From Breoghania sp. (GTDB taxonomy: Bacteria > Pseudomonadota > Alphaproteobacteria > Rhizobiales > Stappiaceae), in the NCBI RefSeq assembly GCF_030066895.1, contig NZ_JASJAV010000007.1:62001-126000 (forward strand): DNA of 64,000 bases, given 5' to 3'. The translations under genes and the position numbers were made by a program. The notes under the pieces were generated by a model that worked only from the letters and a program-made list of their open reading frames with translations, searched no databases and was not told where the DNA came from. Each line of letters starts with the position of its first letter. The first letter of the stretch is position 1. Of this stretch, positions 43,522 through 51,756 are shown piece by piece.

Positions 43522-43821
43522 ATGGAACGCTTCTCGACACATATCGGCATTGCCGTCGTTTTTTGCGCGGTGGTCATTACCCTTGCGCTAACCGCCTCGC
43601 GATTGGGCGGAGGATTTTCCGACGGAGCCCATGCCGAACCGGTTCTGAGCACCAACCAGGCCCCTGTCGTCACGAACATCGCGGAGAAAGGCGATCTTGC
43701 CGCACTGAACATGCTCGCGGCCAGATTGAGCGGCTTCAGCGAGAGCAACTGCATGACCCAGGGCACAACTACCGTGTGCAAGGCGACCTCTGCGGCGCAG
43801 CACATGACGCGGATCGACTGA
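43522..43821 (+). CDS. Small membrane-anchored or secreted protein, unknown
   Basis: The 99-residue product has an N-terminal hydrophobic segment (IGIAVVFCAVVITLALTASR) and a short hydrophilic domain with two cysteines (SNCMTQGTTTVCKAT), which could form a disulfide outside the membrane. ATG 43522 has GGAGG about 15 bases upstream. The frame is open and ends before a strong terminator. I do not recognise a family. A weak EcfG-like promoter precedes it. Confidence 0.6.
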   Translation: MERFSTHIGIAVVFCAVVITLALTASRLGGGFSDGAHAEPVLSTNQAPVVTNIAEKGDLAALNMLAARLSGFSESNCMTQGTTTVCKATSAAQHMTRID

Positions 43822-43864
43822 GGACGCCTCTTCAGCCGGTCCTGATTGCAGGCCAACGAGATTC

Positions 43865-43904
43865 AAAAAGCCGGTGTGCGTGAAACGCGGCACCGGCTTT
43901 TTTT
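43865..43904. terminator. Bidirectional intrinsic terminator
   Basis: AAAAAGCCGGTG (43865-43876) pairs perfectly with CACCGGCTTTTT (43891-43902), with T runs on both strands. It lies between the convergent 43.5-kb gene and phyR, and can end transcription from both sides. Confidence 0.93.
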
Positions 43905-43935
43905 CATCATCGTTCGAATGGAAACGGACAATCCG

Positions 43936-44736
43936 TTAGTTCGCACTCGCCTCGACATTTTCATTGAAGAACAGCGCCTGATTGATCAGCGCCTTCACCA
44001 TGTCCGGGTTGAACGGCTTGGTGATGAGGAAGGTCGGCTCCGGACGTTCGCCGGTCAGCAGACGCTCCGGGAAGGCGGTGATGAAGATCAACGGCAGCGA
44101 GTTATCCTTCAAGATGTCGTTGACCGCATCGATGCCGGACGACCCGTCAGCGAGCTGGATGTCGGCCAGGATCAGCTTGGGCGAGGTCTTGCCGAAAGTT
44201 CCACGGCCTGGGTGCGGGTACGCGCCACGCCGACGACCTTGTGACCCAGTTCCTCCACGACGTACTCCAGGTTCATCGCGATCAACGGCTCGTCCTCGAT
44301 GATCATGATATCGGTGGCGATGCGCTGCGACAGTTCGCGCCCGGCCTCGGTCAGAAGGTCGCCGATACGCGCCTCCTCCACACCGAGAATCTCGGCGGCT
44401 TCCGCAGAGGTGAAACCTTCGACGGAAATCAGCAGGAACGCCTGGCAGGCGAGCGGAGAAATGGCCTGCAGATTGGACGAGGCCTTGCGCTCCCAGGCGA
44501 AGGGCGAATCGACTTCAGGCACATCGATCCGCGTGGAACCGAAAATGCCAGTGAAGAAGTCTGTACAGGGAAACGCGATCGCTGGAGGTTTCCGGAAAAG
44601 CCGAGACATCGGCGATCAACGCTTCGAGAACGATGGCGACATACGCATCGCCAGAGCTTTGAGAACCGGTGATAGCCCGCGCATAATAGCGCCGCAGGTA
44701 CGGCAGGTGAGAGGCCACCCGGGTGGACAGCGACAT
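43936..44736 (-). pseudogene. phyR: PhyR general stress response regulator, two frameshifts
   Basis: PhyR has a sigma-like N-terminal domain that, once the receiver is phosphorylated, captures NepR and frees EcfG. From ATG 44736: MSLSTRVASHLPYLRRYYAR and AYVAIVLEALIADVSAF, then a one-base change near 44570. The sigma-like part goes on as FTGIFGSTRIDVPEVDSPFA and PLACQAFLLISVEGFTSAEA, then the receiver as IMIIEDEPLIAMNLEYVVEE. A second indel near 44200 separates PKLILADIQLADGSSGIDAV (phospho-Asp) and FITAFPERLLTGERPEPTFL with ITKPFNPDMVK. Both lesions fall inside conserved sequence. No full PhyR can be made without correction. Confidence 0.92.
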
Positions 44737-44792
44737 GAGAAACTCCCCGATTGCAGGCAAGTGTGATCTTTGACAGCATGCCAACACACGTA

Positions 44793-44809
44793 CGCGGAAA
44801 ATTTCCGCG
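44793..44809. promoter_or_regulatory. Palindrome in the phyR-nepR divergent promoter region
   Basis: CGCGGAAA-A-TTTCCGCG is a perfect 8-bp inverted repeat centred midway between the divergent phyR and nepR starts. It may be a regulator site or contribute promoter elements; neither direction shows an exact GGAAC-N16-CGTT here. Confidence 0.5.
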
Positions 44810-44869
44810 GTTCGATTCATTTTCGATATCGCACAGCGGTGTAAAGGTTAAGGTCACGGACTATCTCAC

Positions 44870-45082
44870 ATGAGCAGCAAGAAGAAAAACCCTCTTCCTT
44901 CCAAAGGTTCAAATACCCCTAAGGCACATGCGGATGACGGCAAGGATGCCACACAGACGCAGATCTCGCAGCAATTGCGTTCGCTTTACCAGTCCGTTCA
45001 GGACGAAGGCATTCCAGAGCGTTTTCTCGACCTTCTGCAAAAACTTGACGAGGCCGAGAAGAACCAAATCGGGGGACGCTGA
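44870..45082 (+). CDS. NepR-family anti-sigma factor (intact copy)
   Basis: NepR binds EcfG and keeps it inactive until phospho-PhyR removes it. The 70-residue protein has a basic N-terminal tail and the NepR core QISQQLRSLYQSVQDEGIPE with RFLDLLQKLDEAEK, matching the family pattern (I-x-x-x-L-R-x-x-Y, then x-P-x-R-F-x-x-L-L-x-x-L). It is divergent from the broken phyR and is not adjacent to ecfG, which has its own upstream nepR. Of the central regulators here, only this one looks undamaged. Confidence 0.88.
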   Translation: MSSKKKNPLPSKGSNTPKAHADDGKDATQTQISQQLRSLYQSVQDEGIPERFLDLLQKLDEAEKNQIGGR

Positions 45083-45232
45083 GGCCGGCGAAATACCGGG
45101 CGCGCTTGCGCCTAACGCGAACGGATCACCCGCCCGCACCAGAGTCCTTTTTCCGAACCCGATACGAATCGATCCGCACGGATGCTCTCCGCACGGGTCA
45201 TCGATTCATCTCAGACTTTCAGCGCTTCGCGC

Positions 45233-45731
45233 TTACTCAGTGATGATGGCACGTAGCATCCACAATGCCTTTTCGTGGAACGTCAGGCGGGCTGTCAGCA
45301 TGTCGCCGGTTACCAGATCACCGGCCTCGCGCATGGTCTTCACGACCGTTTCGTGATCGCTGATCAGATCCTTCACCATTTCGATCGCGGAACCATGATC
45401 CACGTCCGAGCCCTTGGGCGAGAAACCGGAAGTCTCGCCGACCGTGGCGGGTGCCAGGTGACCCAGCACGCGGATGCGCCCACCGATGACGTCAACAGCC
45501 TCGAACAGGTCGGTGTAGTGCTATTCGTTCGGTGAGCAAGTGCAGGGATCGGAACAGCGGGCCGACCACATTCCAGTGATAGATCTGGCTCTTGATCATC
45601 AACTGGTAGCTGGAAACCAGGATCTGCGACAGAAGCTCGGCCATTTCCCCGCGATACTTAGCATCAAGACCGGTATCGACTTCGACGTCATGGGCGACAG
45701 GCTTGAGAACAGAAGCAGCAGCATTTGCCAT
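45233..45731 (-). pseudogene. Dps ferritin-like DNA-protection protein, frameshifted
   Basis: From ATG 45731 the reading is MANAAASVLKPVAHDVEVDT, YRGEMAELLSQILVSSYQLM and KSQIYHWNVVGPLFRSLHLL (the ferroxidase/H-W-N motif), then an indel near 45525. It continues as HYTDLFEAVDVIGGRIRVLG, GSAIEMVKDLISDHETVVKT and LTFHEKALWMLRAIITE. Dps oxidises iron and coats DNA in starvation; it is a usual member of the general stress regulon. A single lesion disrupts it after about 70 residues. Confidence 0.92.
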
Positions 45732-45824
45732 TTCATTACTCCTTTAGACTTCCGGAGACGGGCGGCGCCTCCAAACGGACCTTCAGGCGGCGAGACGCCG
45801 TCTCTTCGGTATGGACATCCCGGA

Positions 45825-46235
45825 TCACTCTTGCGCAGGATCGGCACCGTCGCCCTCACCTGACAGCAGGCTTGAGACGGCGAAGGCGAGCCCTCCGGCG
45901 ACGGCTGTCGCCATCAACAGCCGGGAGCGGACCACAACTGGCAGCAGGGAAAGCGCCAGGGTCACGGTTGTCGTTCGGGTTCGGTCGCTGGCAGCGGCAC
46001 GGCGCCGGTCGATCCGGTTCGCGATCATTGCCACGGCAATCGTGAGAGCGGCCTCGAGCGCACCGTACGCCTCGGAAATCCAAATTCCCAGAGCAATCAC
46101 GGCGGCCACATAGGCGGTCAGGGCGAAGAGCGCGCACAGGACGTATAGCGCCGCATTGCGCCGTGCGCGGCGCAATGCGGGAACGATATGAGCGAATACG
46201 CTCGACGCGACAATTGAGCCCAATTCCTGAGTCAC
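45825..46235 (-). CDS. Phage holin superfamily III-like membrane protein (YqjE-type)
   Basis: This 136-residue protein begins with a GTG. Two strongly hydrophobic segments sit at about 28-50 (ALYVLCALFALTAYVAAVIA) and 55-72 (GALEAALTIAVAMIANRI), with a third near 105-125 (LLMATAVAGGLAFAVSSLL). It follows a DUF883 (YqjD-like) gene on the same strand, the arrangement seen for envelope-stress proteins. The family name refers to the fold; nothing here suggests a prophage. The frame is intact, unlike its DUF883 partner. Confidence 0.7.
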   Translation of the reverse strand: MTQELGSIVASSVFAHIVPALRRARRNAALYVLCALFALTAYVAAVIALGIWISEAYGALEAALTIAVAMIANRIDRRRAAASDRTRTTTVTLALSLLPVVVRSRLLMATAVAGGLAFAVSSLLSGEGDGADPAQE

Positions 46236-46239
46236 CGGA

Positions 46240-46595
46240 TCAACGCCACATCATCAGCGCCGCAAGGAAGCCGACCCCGATGGCGATGCCGAGCGTCTGA
46301 AGGAGATGACGGCGCACCTGCCCCTGCAGGCGATCTCCAACATCTCCCAACTCGCTCCGCACCCGATCGAGCGCCTACTGCGAGGCTGTCGCGATCTCGT
46401 CTCCCGCCTTGTGGAGGCGCGGGATTTGGCTTCATTCGTCTTGGAGCTTCCGAAGGACTGAAGCGACCGAGCCAGGGCAGCGATATCCTCGCGCACACGG
46501 GCCAGCTCCGCCTCGATGTCCTCCGTATTGGCTTCGGCAGAATTCACCGCAGCGGCTTCCTTTGCTGTAGCAGCAGACTTGGCAGCGGTTGCCAT
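46240..46595 (-). pseudogene. DUF883/YqjD-like protein, frameshift and amber codon
   Basis: From ATG 46595: MATAAKSAATAKEAAAVNSA, EDIEAELARVREDIAALARS and LQSFGSSKTNEAKSRAS. The frame changes near 46415 to KAGDEIATASQ, meets a TAG at 46375-46377 (Gln expected), then reads ALDRVRSELGDVGDRLQGQV and the C-terminal membrane anchor TLGIAIGVGFLAALMMWR, ending at 46240. DUF883 proteins bind ribosomes or the membrane under stress in enterobacteria. The gene has an exact EcfG promoter just upstream. Confidence 0.87.
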
Positions 46596-46622
46596 ACCTC
46601 TCTCCTTGTGAACTGTCAGAAT

Positions 46623-46647
46623 AACGCTCGGACACGCCAAACGTTCC
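46623..46647 (-). promoter_or_regulatory. EcfG (general stress sigma) promoter for the DUF883 gene
   Basis: On the minus strand GGAAC (46647-46643) and CGTT (46626-46623) are separated by exactly 16 bases, the established alphaproteobacterial EcfG consensus. Transcription would start near 46615, about 20 bases before the ATG at 46595. The target is a stress-type gene and the sigma factor gene is 2.5 kb away. Confidence 0.85.
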
Positions 46648-46746
46648 TGATTCTTACAATAATTGTCGTGTGAAAGGCCTTTCGGCCAACGGCTTCGAAC
46701 CGTTGGGGAGGCGCCTTCGAAAAGACCGCATCTCCCCCGGGACGAG

Positions 46747-46771
46747 GGGTGTCTTCGAAACGAAGACACCC
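46747..46771. terminator. Hairpin between PRC-barrel and DUF883 genes
   Basis: GGGTGTCTTCG-AAA-CGAAGACACCC forms an 11-bp perfect stem about 15 bases after the stop of the PRC-barrel gene (minus strand). No T tract follows, so it is a terminator-like hairpin only. Confidence 0.5.
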
Positions 46772-46786
46772 TCCCGGATCAGCGCG

Positions 46787-47254
46787 TCAGCGCACCACGA
46801 CCGCGTCGGAATTGGCCTCCAGGGCGGCCTGCGAATAGGCGGGGTAAGATTTCAGTTTGTCCTCGCTCAGCGAGGTCTTGATCTGCATCTCGCCGTCGGC
46901 GTTCTCGGTCAGCTTCAGCTTCGAGGCATCGAGAGCGACCGGCTTCTCGCCGATCCCCAGGAAACCGCCGACGTCGATGACATAGGCAACCAGATTGCCA
47001 CGGGTGGAGAGAATCACGTCGTTGACCTCACTCAGCTCGGCGTCGTTCATGCCCAGCATCGGGGTTCCGATCACGTCGTCGGCACTCACGATGGTCGGCT
47101 TGCTGTTCGTCCCGGCGAGTTCACCGCCAGCCACCGACTCGGTCACTTTCAGGGAAGAAGATGCTTTGTCCTGAGCGGGGTCGGACGTCTTGGTCGCATC
47201 TCCGGCAAGAGCACCGCTCGTCACCAGAGCCGTCAGGGCAGTCGCCGCAATCAA
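46787..47254 (-). CDS. Secreted PRC-barrel domain protein
   Basis: An N-terminal signal sequence (IAATALTALVTSGALAGDAT) is followed by a low-complexity linker and a PRC-barrel-type domain (IVSADDVIGTPMLGMNDAEL, VNDVILSTRGNLVAYVIDVG, LGIGEKPVALDASKLKL). Such periplasmic proteins are frequent in Hyphomicrobiales stress regulons; their molecular role is unknown. The frame opens at a TTG (47254). The ATG at about 47272 lies out of frame by one base, so either the TTG is used or a small indel hit the start. The rest is intact. Confidence 0.72.
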   Translation of the reverse strand: MIAATALTALVTSGALAGDATKTSDPAQDKASSSLKVTESVAGGELAGTNSKPTIVSADDVIGTPMLGMNDAELSEVNDVILSTRGNLVAYVIDVGGFLGIGEKPVALDASKLKLTENADGEMQIKTSLSEDKLKSYPAYSQAALEANSDAVVVR

Positions 47255-47499
47255 TGTACGGAAAATGATACATTCTCCCGGTATGTCTTATTGGCATACA
47301 GGTTGATTGAGAAATCATATTTCCTATTCGTTTTCCCGATACAACAAATGTAAAAAAATATAACGAGAGAGACATCCAGGTTCAAATTATTTTTTACGAA
47401 AAAAATTACACGATAGCCCAATGCAGGCATTGGATTTTGTGGAAAACTGATGGAAAATAGAATTCTAACTACTTTCCGAACGGAGTCGTTTTCAGTTTC

Positions 47500-49171
47500 T
47501 CAATTTCTGAAAGAGCTTGCGATCCAACTGCCGGGATCGACATACACTGCGCAGGTGGGCGGGGTCTCGTCGGAGACCGGAATGTGGAGGCGCGTCACAG
47601 TTCCCTCCACCTCGCAATAGGCAGAGAGCTGACCGAGATAGGCGCACATCAGGTGCGTGCTCACCGGGCCTTCGGGGCACTCGCCCATAACTTCCTCGTA
47701 GCCCGCCGGACCGGAGATCTCCAGTTGCGCCTGCTGCCGCCGGTGATGGCGATGGAAACGGCTTCGCCGGGCAACAGAACGTCAAAACGAGGCGGCAGCA
47801 GGTCGGCCAGGATGAAGGCCAGCGGTATCGCCTTGTCGAGCACGAGGGTCGTGCGGTCGGGATCGTTGACGGAGAAGCGGATGCGGCTCGAGGTCAGCTT
47901 GACGGGCTCGCGCAAGGCGTCCACCACCTCACGCACCAGATCCTCCAGCCCGACATCCGTTCCCTCGTTGGCCGCATAGGAAACGCGGAAGGCGGCAGAG
48001 ATGCCCAGAACGCGCTCCAACGGCGCCGCGCAGGGCCGCCTTGTCGCTATCGAGCGTCGCCTCACGCCGGCTGCATGCCGAGAAGGCTGGCGATCATCTG
48101 CAGCGTGTTCTTGATGCGGTGGTGCAGCTCACGCGTTAGGCGCTGCTGCTCGGCCAGGGAGTTCTCCAGATCGCGCGTACGATAGGCGATACGGTCGGCC
48201 ATCATGTCGAAGGTCATGCCGAGAAGCTGGATCTCGGCCGGGGCGCGCTCGAGGCGGCCGACGCGCGCGTCGGTGTCGCCGGCGCCGTATCGGCGGAAGG
48301 TCGCGTAGATGTGGCGCAAATACTGCAGCAGGAAGCGCTGCATGCCGAAACGCAGAACCACGAAAATGACGGCAAGCAGCAATGCGGGAATGAGTAGGGA
48401 CTTGGCGATACCGAACCACGGTTCCCAGATGGTCTGTGATCGCAACAGGCCGATGACGATCCGGAAATTCGTCCCGGTGATCGGCACGACCGCCACAATC
48501 CATCCCTTTTCGGGACTTTGAACCGATGACGTCGTATCGCCGGAAAAATCGCGTTTCTTTACGAGCCTGAGGAAGCTGGCCTTCTCTTCCTTGCGGTCCG
48601 AATAGTCGGCCAGAATCTGCCCCTCCGGCGTCAGTAGCGCGAAGCTCGCGTGGCTCGACGTGGTCGCGGCAATGGGAGCGGTCAGCACCGCACGGGGCCG
48701 CAATCCGATGGAGACGATCACGTGATCGTCGACGGATTTGCGGGTGACGAGAATGGCCTCGGGCTCGCTAGCCTGAATATCCTCGAAAGCAGAAGAAACC
48801 TCATCGCCTTCGCGATGGCGCGTGCGCGCGCAGACCGGCAGTCCATCGACCGAGATCCGCAGGCTCATCGCCGGGCGCAGTTCGTCCTGCAAGGACTGGA
48901 AGACCGCATCACACGTGGCCGCGCCCGTGTTGACACGCGCCGTCAGTCCGGCCGCGAAGCCTTCCGCGCGCGCGATGATCTTCGCACTCGACTGCCCGAT
49001 AAGCCGTGCGTAATCGATAAAATCGACCCGCGCCATATCCACCCGACGCACATGAGCCGCGTAGAAGAACGCGAAAGAGAGTACGGCAAGCGGCACCAGC
49101 GCACCCGCGACGTAACCGAACAGGTGACGGTCGATTTTTGGACTTGAGACGGGGAGCTTAGCCCATGGCAC
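47500..49171 (-). pseudogene. Sensor histidine kinase of the general stress response (HisKA_2, PhyK-like), C-terminus frameshifted
   Basis: The first 369 residues are open: membrane anchor YVAGALVPLAVLSFAFFYAA, a periplasmic sensor domain, a second membrane segment IPALLLAVIFVVLRFGMQRF, HAMP, and the HisKA_2 phospho-acceptor TRELHHRIKNTLQMIASLLG. An extra base near 48070 then gives a stop (MQPA). Catalytic sequence continues over several frames: VLGISAAFRVSYAANEGTDV, LTSSRIRFSVNDPDRTTLVL, AIPLAFILADLLPPRFDV and the end HIPVSDETPPTCAVYVDPGS. At least four indels lie after the H-box. A kinase next to nepR-ecfG normally controls PhyR. GTG 49171 overlaps the ecfG 3' end. Confidence 0.87.
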
Positions 49172-49715
49172 AACTTTTGGACGCCGCTACAGAGGTTACG
49201 GAAAGAACTGCCTGGGCGGAGCCGTCAGGTTCGAATTCGTCTGCCGAGGTAACACTCAGCATTTCCGCCAATTTTGCCCGGGCGCGATTGACGCGGCTTT
49301 TTACCGTACTGATCGCGCATCCGCAAATTTCCGCAGTCTCCTCATACGAAAAGCCGGATGCCCCCACGAGGATGAGCGCTTCGCGCTGGTCCTCGGGCAG
49401 CTTGTCGAGAGCGGCACGGAAATCGACGAAGTCGAGATGCCCCGGTTGCTCGGGATGCTCGGCCAGGTTGGCGGCGTAGGTTCCGTCGGAATCCTGTACC
49501 TCGCGCTTAACCTTGCGGCAGTTGGAATAAAAGGTGTTGCGGAGAATGGTGAAGAGCCAGGCGCGCATGTTCGTGCCCGCCGTGAAGGAGTGGAGATTGC
49601 CCCACGCCTTCATCAGCGCTTCCTGAACAAGATCGTCGGCACGGTCGCCCGCTCCAGTCAGCGACGCGGCGAAGGCACGCATGCTGGGAATGCAGGCGAC
49701 GAACTCGTTGCGCAA
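49158..49715 (-). CDS. ecfG: EcfG-family general stress sigma factor, start disrupted
   Basis: ECF15-type sigma factor. Region 2 reads MRAFAASLTGAGDRADDLVQ with EALMKAWGNL and MRAWLFTILRNTFYSNCRK; region 4 reads LPEDQREALILVGASGFSYE with CAISTVKSRVNRARAKL. The natural start is almost certainly ATG 49737 (MADVTP), one base after the nepR stop, but a run of six C there, where five would fit, shifts the frame after codon 6. The open part begins at TTG 49715 (LRNEFVACIP). All functional regions are intact, so weak expression from TTG, or slippage in the C6 tract, could still give a working protein. Confidence 0.88.
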   Translation of the reverse strand: MRNEFVACIPSMRAFAASLTGAGDRADDLVQEALMKAWGNLHSFTAGTNMRAWLFTILRNTFYSNCRKVKREVQDSDGTYAANLAEHPEQPGHLDFVDFRAALDKLPEDQREALILVGASGFSYEETAEICGCAISTVKSRVNRARAKLAEMLSVTSADEFEPDGSAQAVLSVTSVAASKSCAMG

Positions 49716-49738
49716 TTCGGGGGGTTACGTCCGCCATA

Positions 49739-49942
49739 TCACTTGTGCCCCCAACCTTGGTCCGCGGAATCAGCTTCTTCGAGTTGCTCCAGCAACCGGG
49801 CTATGCGGTCGGGAACGGGCTCATCGAGAACATTGTCATAGATCGACTTCAACTAGCTGCCGATCTTGGCCTGGATGTCATCGTTGAAGCCGGCATGCGT
49901 ATGCCGACCGTCACCCTCATCCGCCACGATGTCTCTTTTCAT
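49739..49942 (-). pseudogene. nepR: NepR anti-sigma factor paired with ecfG, amber codon
   Basis: Reading from ATG 49942 gives MKRDIVADEGDGRHTHAGFN and DDIQAKIGS, a TAG at 49855-49853, then LKSIYDNVLDEPVPDRIARL with LEQLEEADSADQGWG and a TGA at 49741-49739. The core I-G-S-[Q]-L-K-x-x-Y...P-V-P-D-R matches NepR; the family has Gln where the amber codon lies. Truncation after 29 residues removes both EcfG-binding helices. It is one base from the ecfG ATG, the classical nepR-ecfG operon. The frame is otherwise intact, so a single C-to-T change explains the loss. Confidence 0.88.
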
Positions 49943-49988
49943 GGTTTACTCCCCTCGCCGGCCCTGGCACGGCTCGCCAGGACTGGCG

Positions 49989-50116
49989 CTACTCAACGGC
50001 CCCGATACGCTGGGCCGCCCACTGCCGCAGCACCTTGGCGGCAAGCGGTGTGTTGTCCGCATTTCATTGTGCGACCAGACGGTTAACTGATCTTCGTCAT
50101 GCGGATTGTTCGACAT
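49989..50116 (-). pseudogene. Tiny ORF between an EcfG promoter and nepR, frameshifted
   Basis: ATG 50116 opens MSNNPHDEDQLTVWSHNE; after a one-base change near 50060 the reading ADNTPLAAKVLRQWAAQRIG with AVE ends at a TAG (49991-49989). Composition on both sides looks coding and the total is about 42 residues. The ATG lies only 14 bases from the -10 CGTT of an exact EcfG promoter, so the message would be nearly leaderless. No family is recognised; it is too short to be sure. Confidence 0.45.
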
Positions 50117-50129
50117 ACGTTACGAAAAC

Positions 50130-50154
50130 AACGCCGAACCCGGCTACCGGTTCC
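50130..50154 (-). promoter_or_regulatory. EcfG promoter upstream of nepR-ecfG
   Basis: On the minus strand GGAAC (50154-50150) and CGTT (50133-50130) are separated by exactly 16 bases. It faces the tiny ORF, nepR, ecfG and the sensor kinase, so EcfG would activate its own operon, as is standard for this system. Confidence 0.87.
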
Positions 50155-50245
50155 ATTGGGAGAGCAAAATTTCGAGCTTTCCTGAAGCCGCATCACTCAG
50201 CTCCGCTTTCGGACCCTCGATGAGCGGCCATGCCGTGTCAGCGGA

Positions 50246-51482
50246 TCATTCCGCGGTGTCCGTCGCGGCATCGGTGTCGGCATCAACATCATCGCCGATC
50301 CCGATCCAGCGTGAGAGTATCCAGCACAGCGAGGCCGCCAGACCGGGCAGGAGATCCCAAGCCCCAGAGGTGCTGCCGTGTCGCCGACGATCGTACTGCA
50401 GGTAAAGGCGATCGCGAACTGAAGTGCGCCCAGCAGTGCGGAGCCCGCACCTCGGCGTTCGGGGTAGGCGCGCATGGCAAGCGACATGAGGTTTGCGCTG
50501 AGCGATCCCACCATCGCGATGGAGATCCACAAGGACGCGATCAAAAGCCAGAGATGGGGCGTGGAAGAGACAAGGAGAATTCCGACCGCGCCCGCCAGGA
50601 ACAGCGGCAGCCCCCAGTTGACGAGCGTCACGACGCGGATCTTTTCGAGAAGGATCCCGTTGAGGCGCGACGCGATGATGAGACGACTGCCACCAGACCG
50701 AAGCAGAGCCCGTACTGAATGTTGGTCAGGCCGTAATGCCCGATGAAAATGGAGGAAGAGGAGATGATGTAGGAGAACACGGCCGCCTGAACAAAGGCGG
50801 CGCCGCCAGGCTCGGCAGAAGATAGGTTTTCTGCCCCAACAAACAACCCGGCATAGTCGCGAAAGGCGGCAGTAATGGGCGTGCGCGTGCGCCGGGAGAC
50901 GGGCAACGTCTCGGGAATGATCCACCAGCTCAGCCCGAAGGCGGCCAGGTCGACGACCAGCATCATGACGAAGACCGACTGCCAGCCGACGAAGGTAACG
51001 AGAAGGCTGCCGAGAAAGGGCGCCGTTATCGAACTAAGGCTCATCAGGGTGACGAGCAAGGTCAGCATCTGGATGGCGCGGCGACCCGTGTACATGTCAG
51101 ATATCACCGCGCGCCCGACGACCATGCCTCCGCATGCCCAGACCGCATGAACAAGGCGCAAGGCGATGAACGGGCCGACACTGTCGACGCAAAGCAGCAG
51201 GACGGTGGCGATGCAGAAGACCGCGATACCGAACAGAAGCGGCCCGCGCCGCCCCATGCGGTCGATCAGCGGCCCAACCATCAATTGTCCAATGCCCAGG
51301 CCCAGGAAGAACACGGACAGCGAAATTTCAAGCGAACCGTCGGGGACGTTGAAAGCGGCCTGGATATCGTTGAAGGCCGACAGATACATGTCGGTGGAGA
51401 GCGGCGGAAAGATCGCCAGCAGAGCCAACACGACCGCGACAAATCCTTCGGACTTGCGGCGCGACACCGACGCCTGAACCAT
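50246..51482 (-). pseudogene. Bcr/CflA-type MFS drug efflux transporter, several frameshifts
   Basis: The first 9 or so membrane helices are readable: EGFVAVVLALLAIFPPLSTD with MYLSAFNDIQ, GLGIGQLMVGPLIDRMGRRG (motif A), ALRLVHAVWACGGMVVGRAV and LGSLLVTFVGWQSVFVMMLV. Two compensating shifts spoil a short stretch near 50800-50840. Near 50680 the frame changes and continues SRLNGILLEKIRVVTLVNWG, WLLIASLWISIAMVGSLSAN and GSALLGALQFAIAFTCSTIV. A further shift near 50350 restores the end LAASLCWILSRWIG. Four lesions or more. The substrate is unknown. Confidence 0.88.
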
Positions 51483-51756
51483 AAAGCCACACCCTTTCGC
51501 TATCCCGTTAATCGACGGGCCCGACCCGAAGTATCCTCCGGCACCGAGCCCCTTACGGCTCCATAGAATGGACGTATTTCAGCTTTAAGTGAATTTATTA
51601 TTCATTTCCAAATGTTTTTCGGAATAGTGCGGCAATTTCATTCTGGCTTTTTCAGGCGATAGATTTTTGAAGCTTCGCATCTGGATAGGATTTTTACGTA
51701 TACGGAACTTCAAGTTTGTTTCCTCTGGAGCAGAAAACTCTTATCGACGACGGTCG

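Noticed and set aside
45825..46235. Holin-like gene as a sign of a prophage
   Set aside because: Holin superfamily III-like proteins of the YqjE type are chromosomal stress/envelope proteins. No phage genes, att sites or integrase are nearby.
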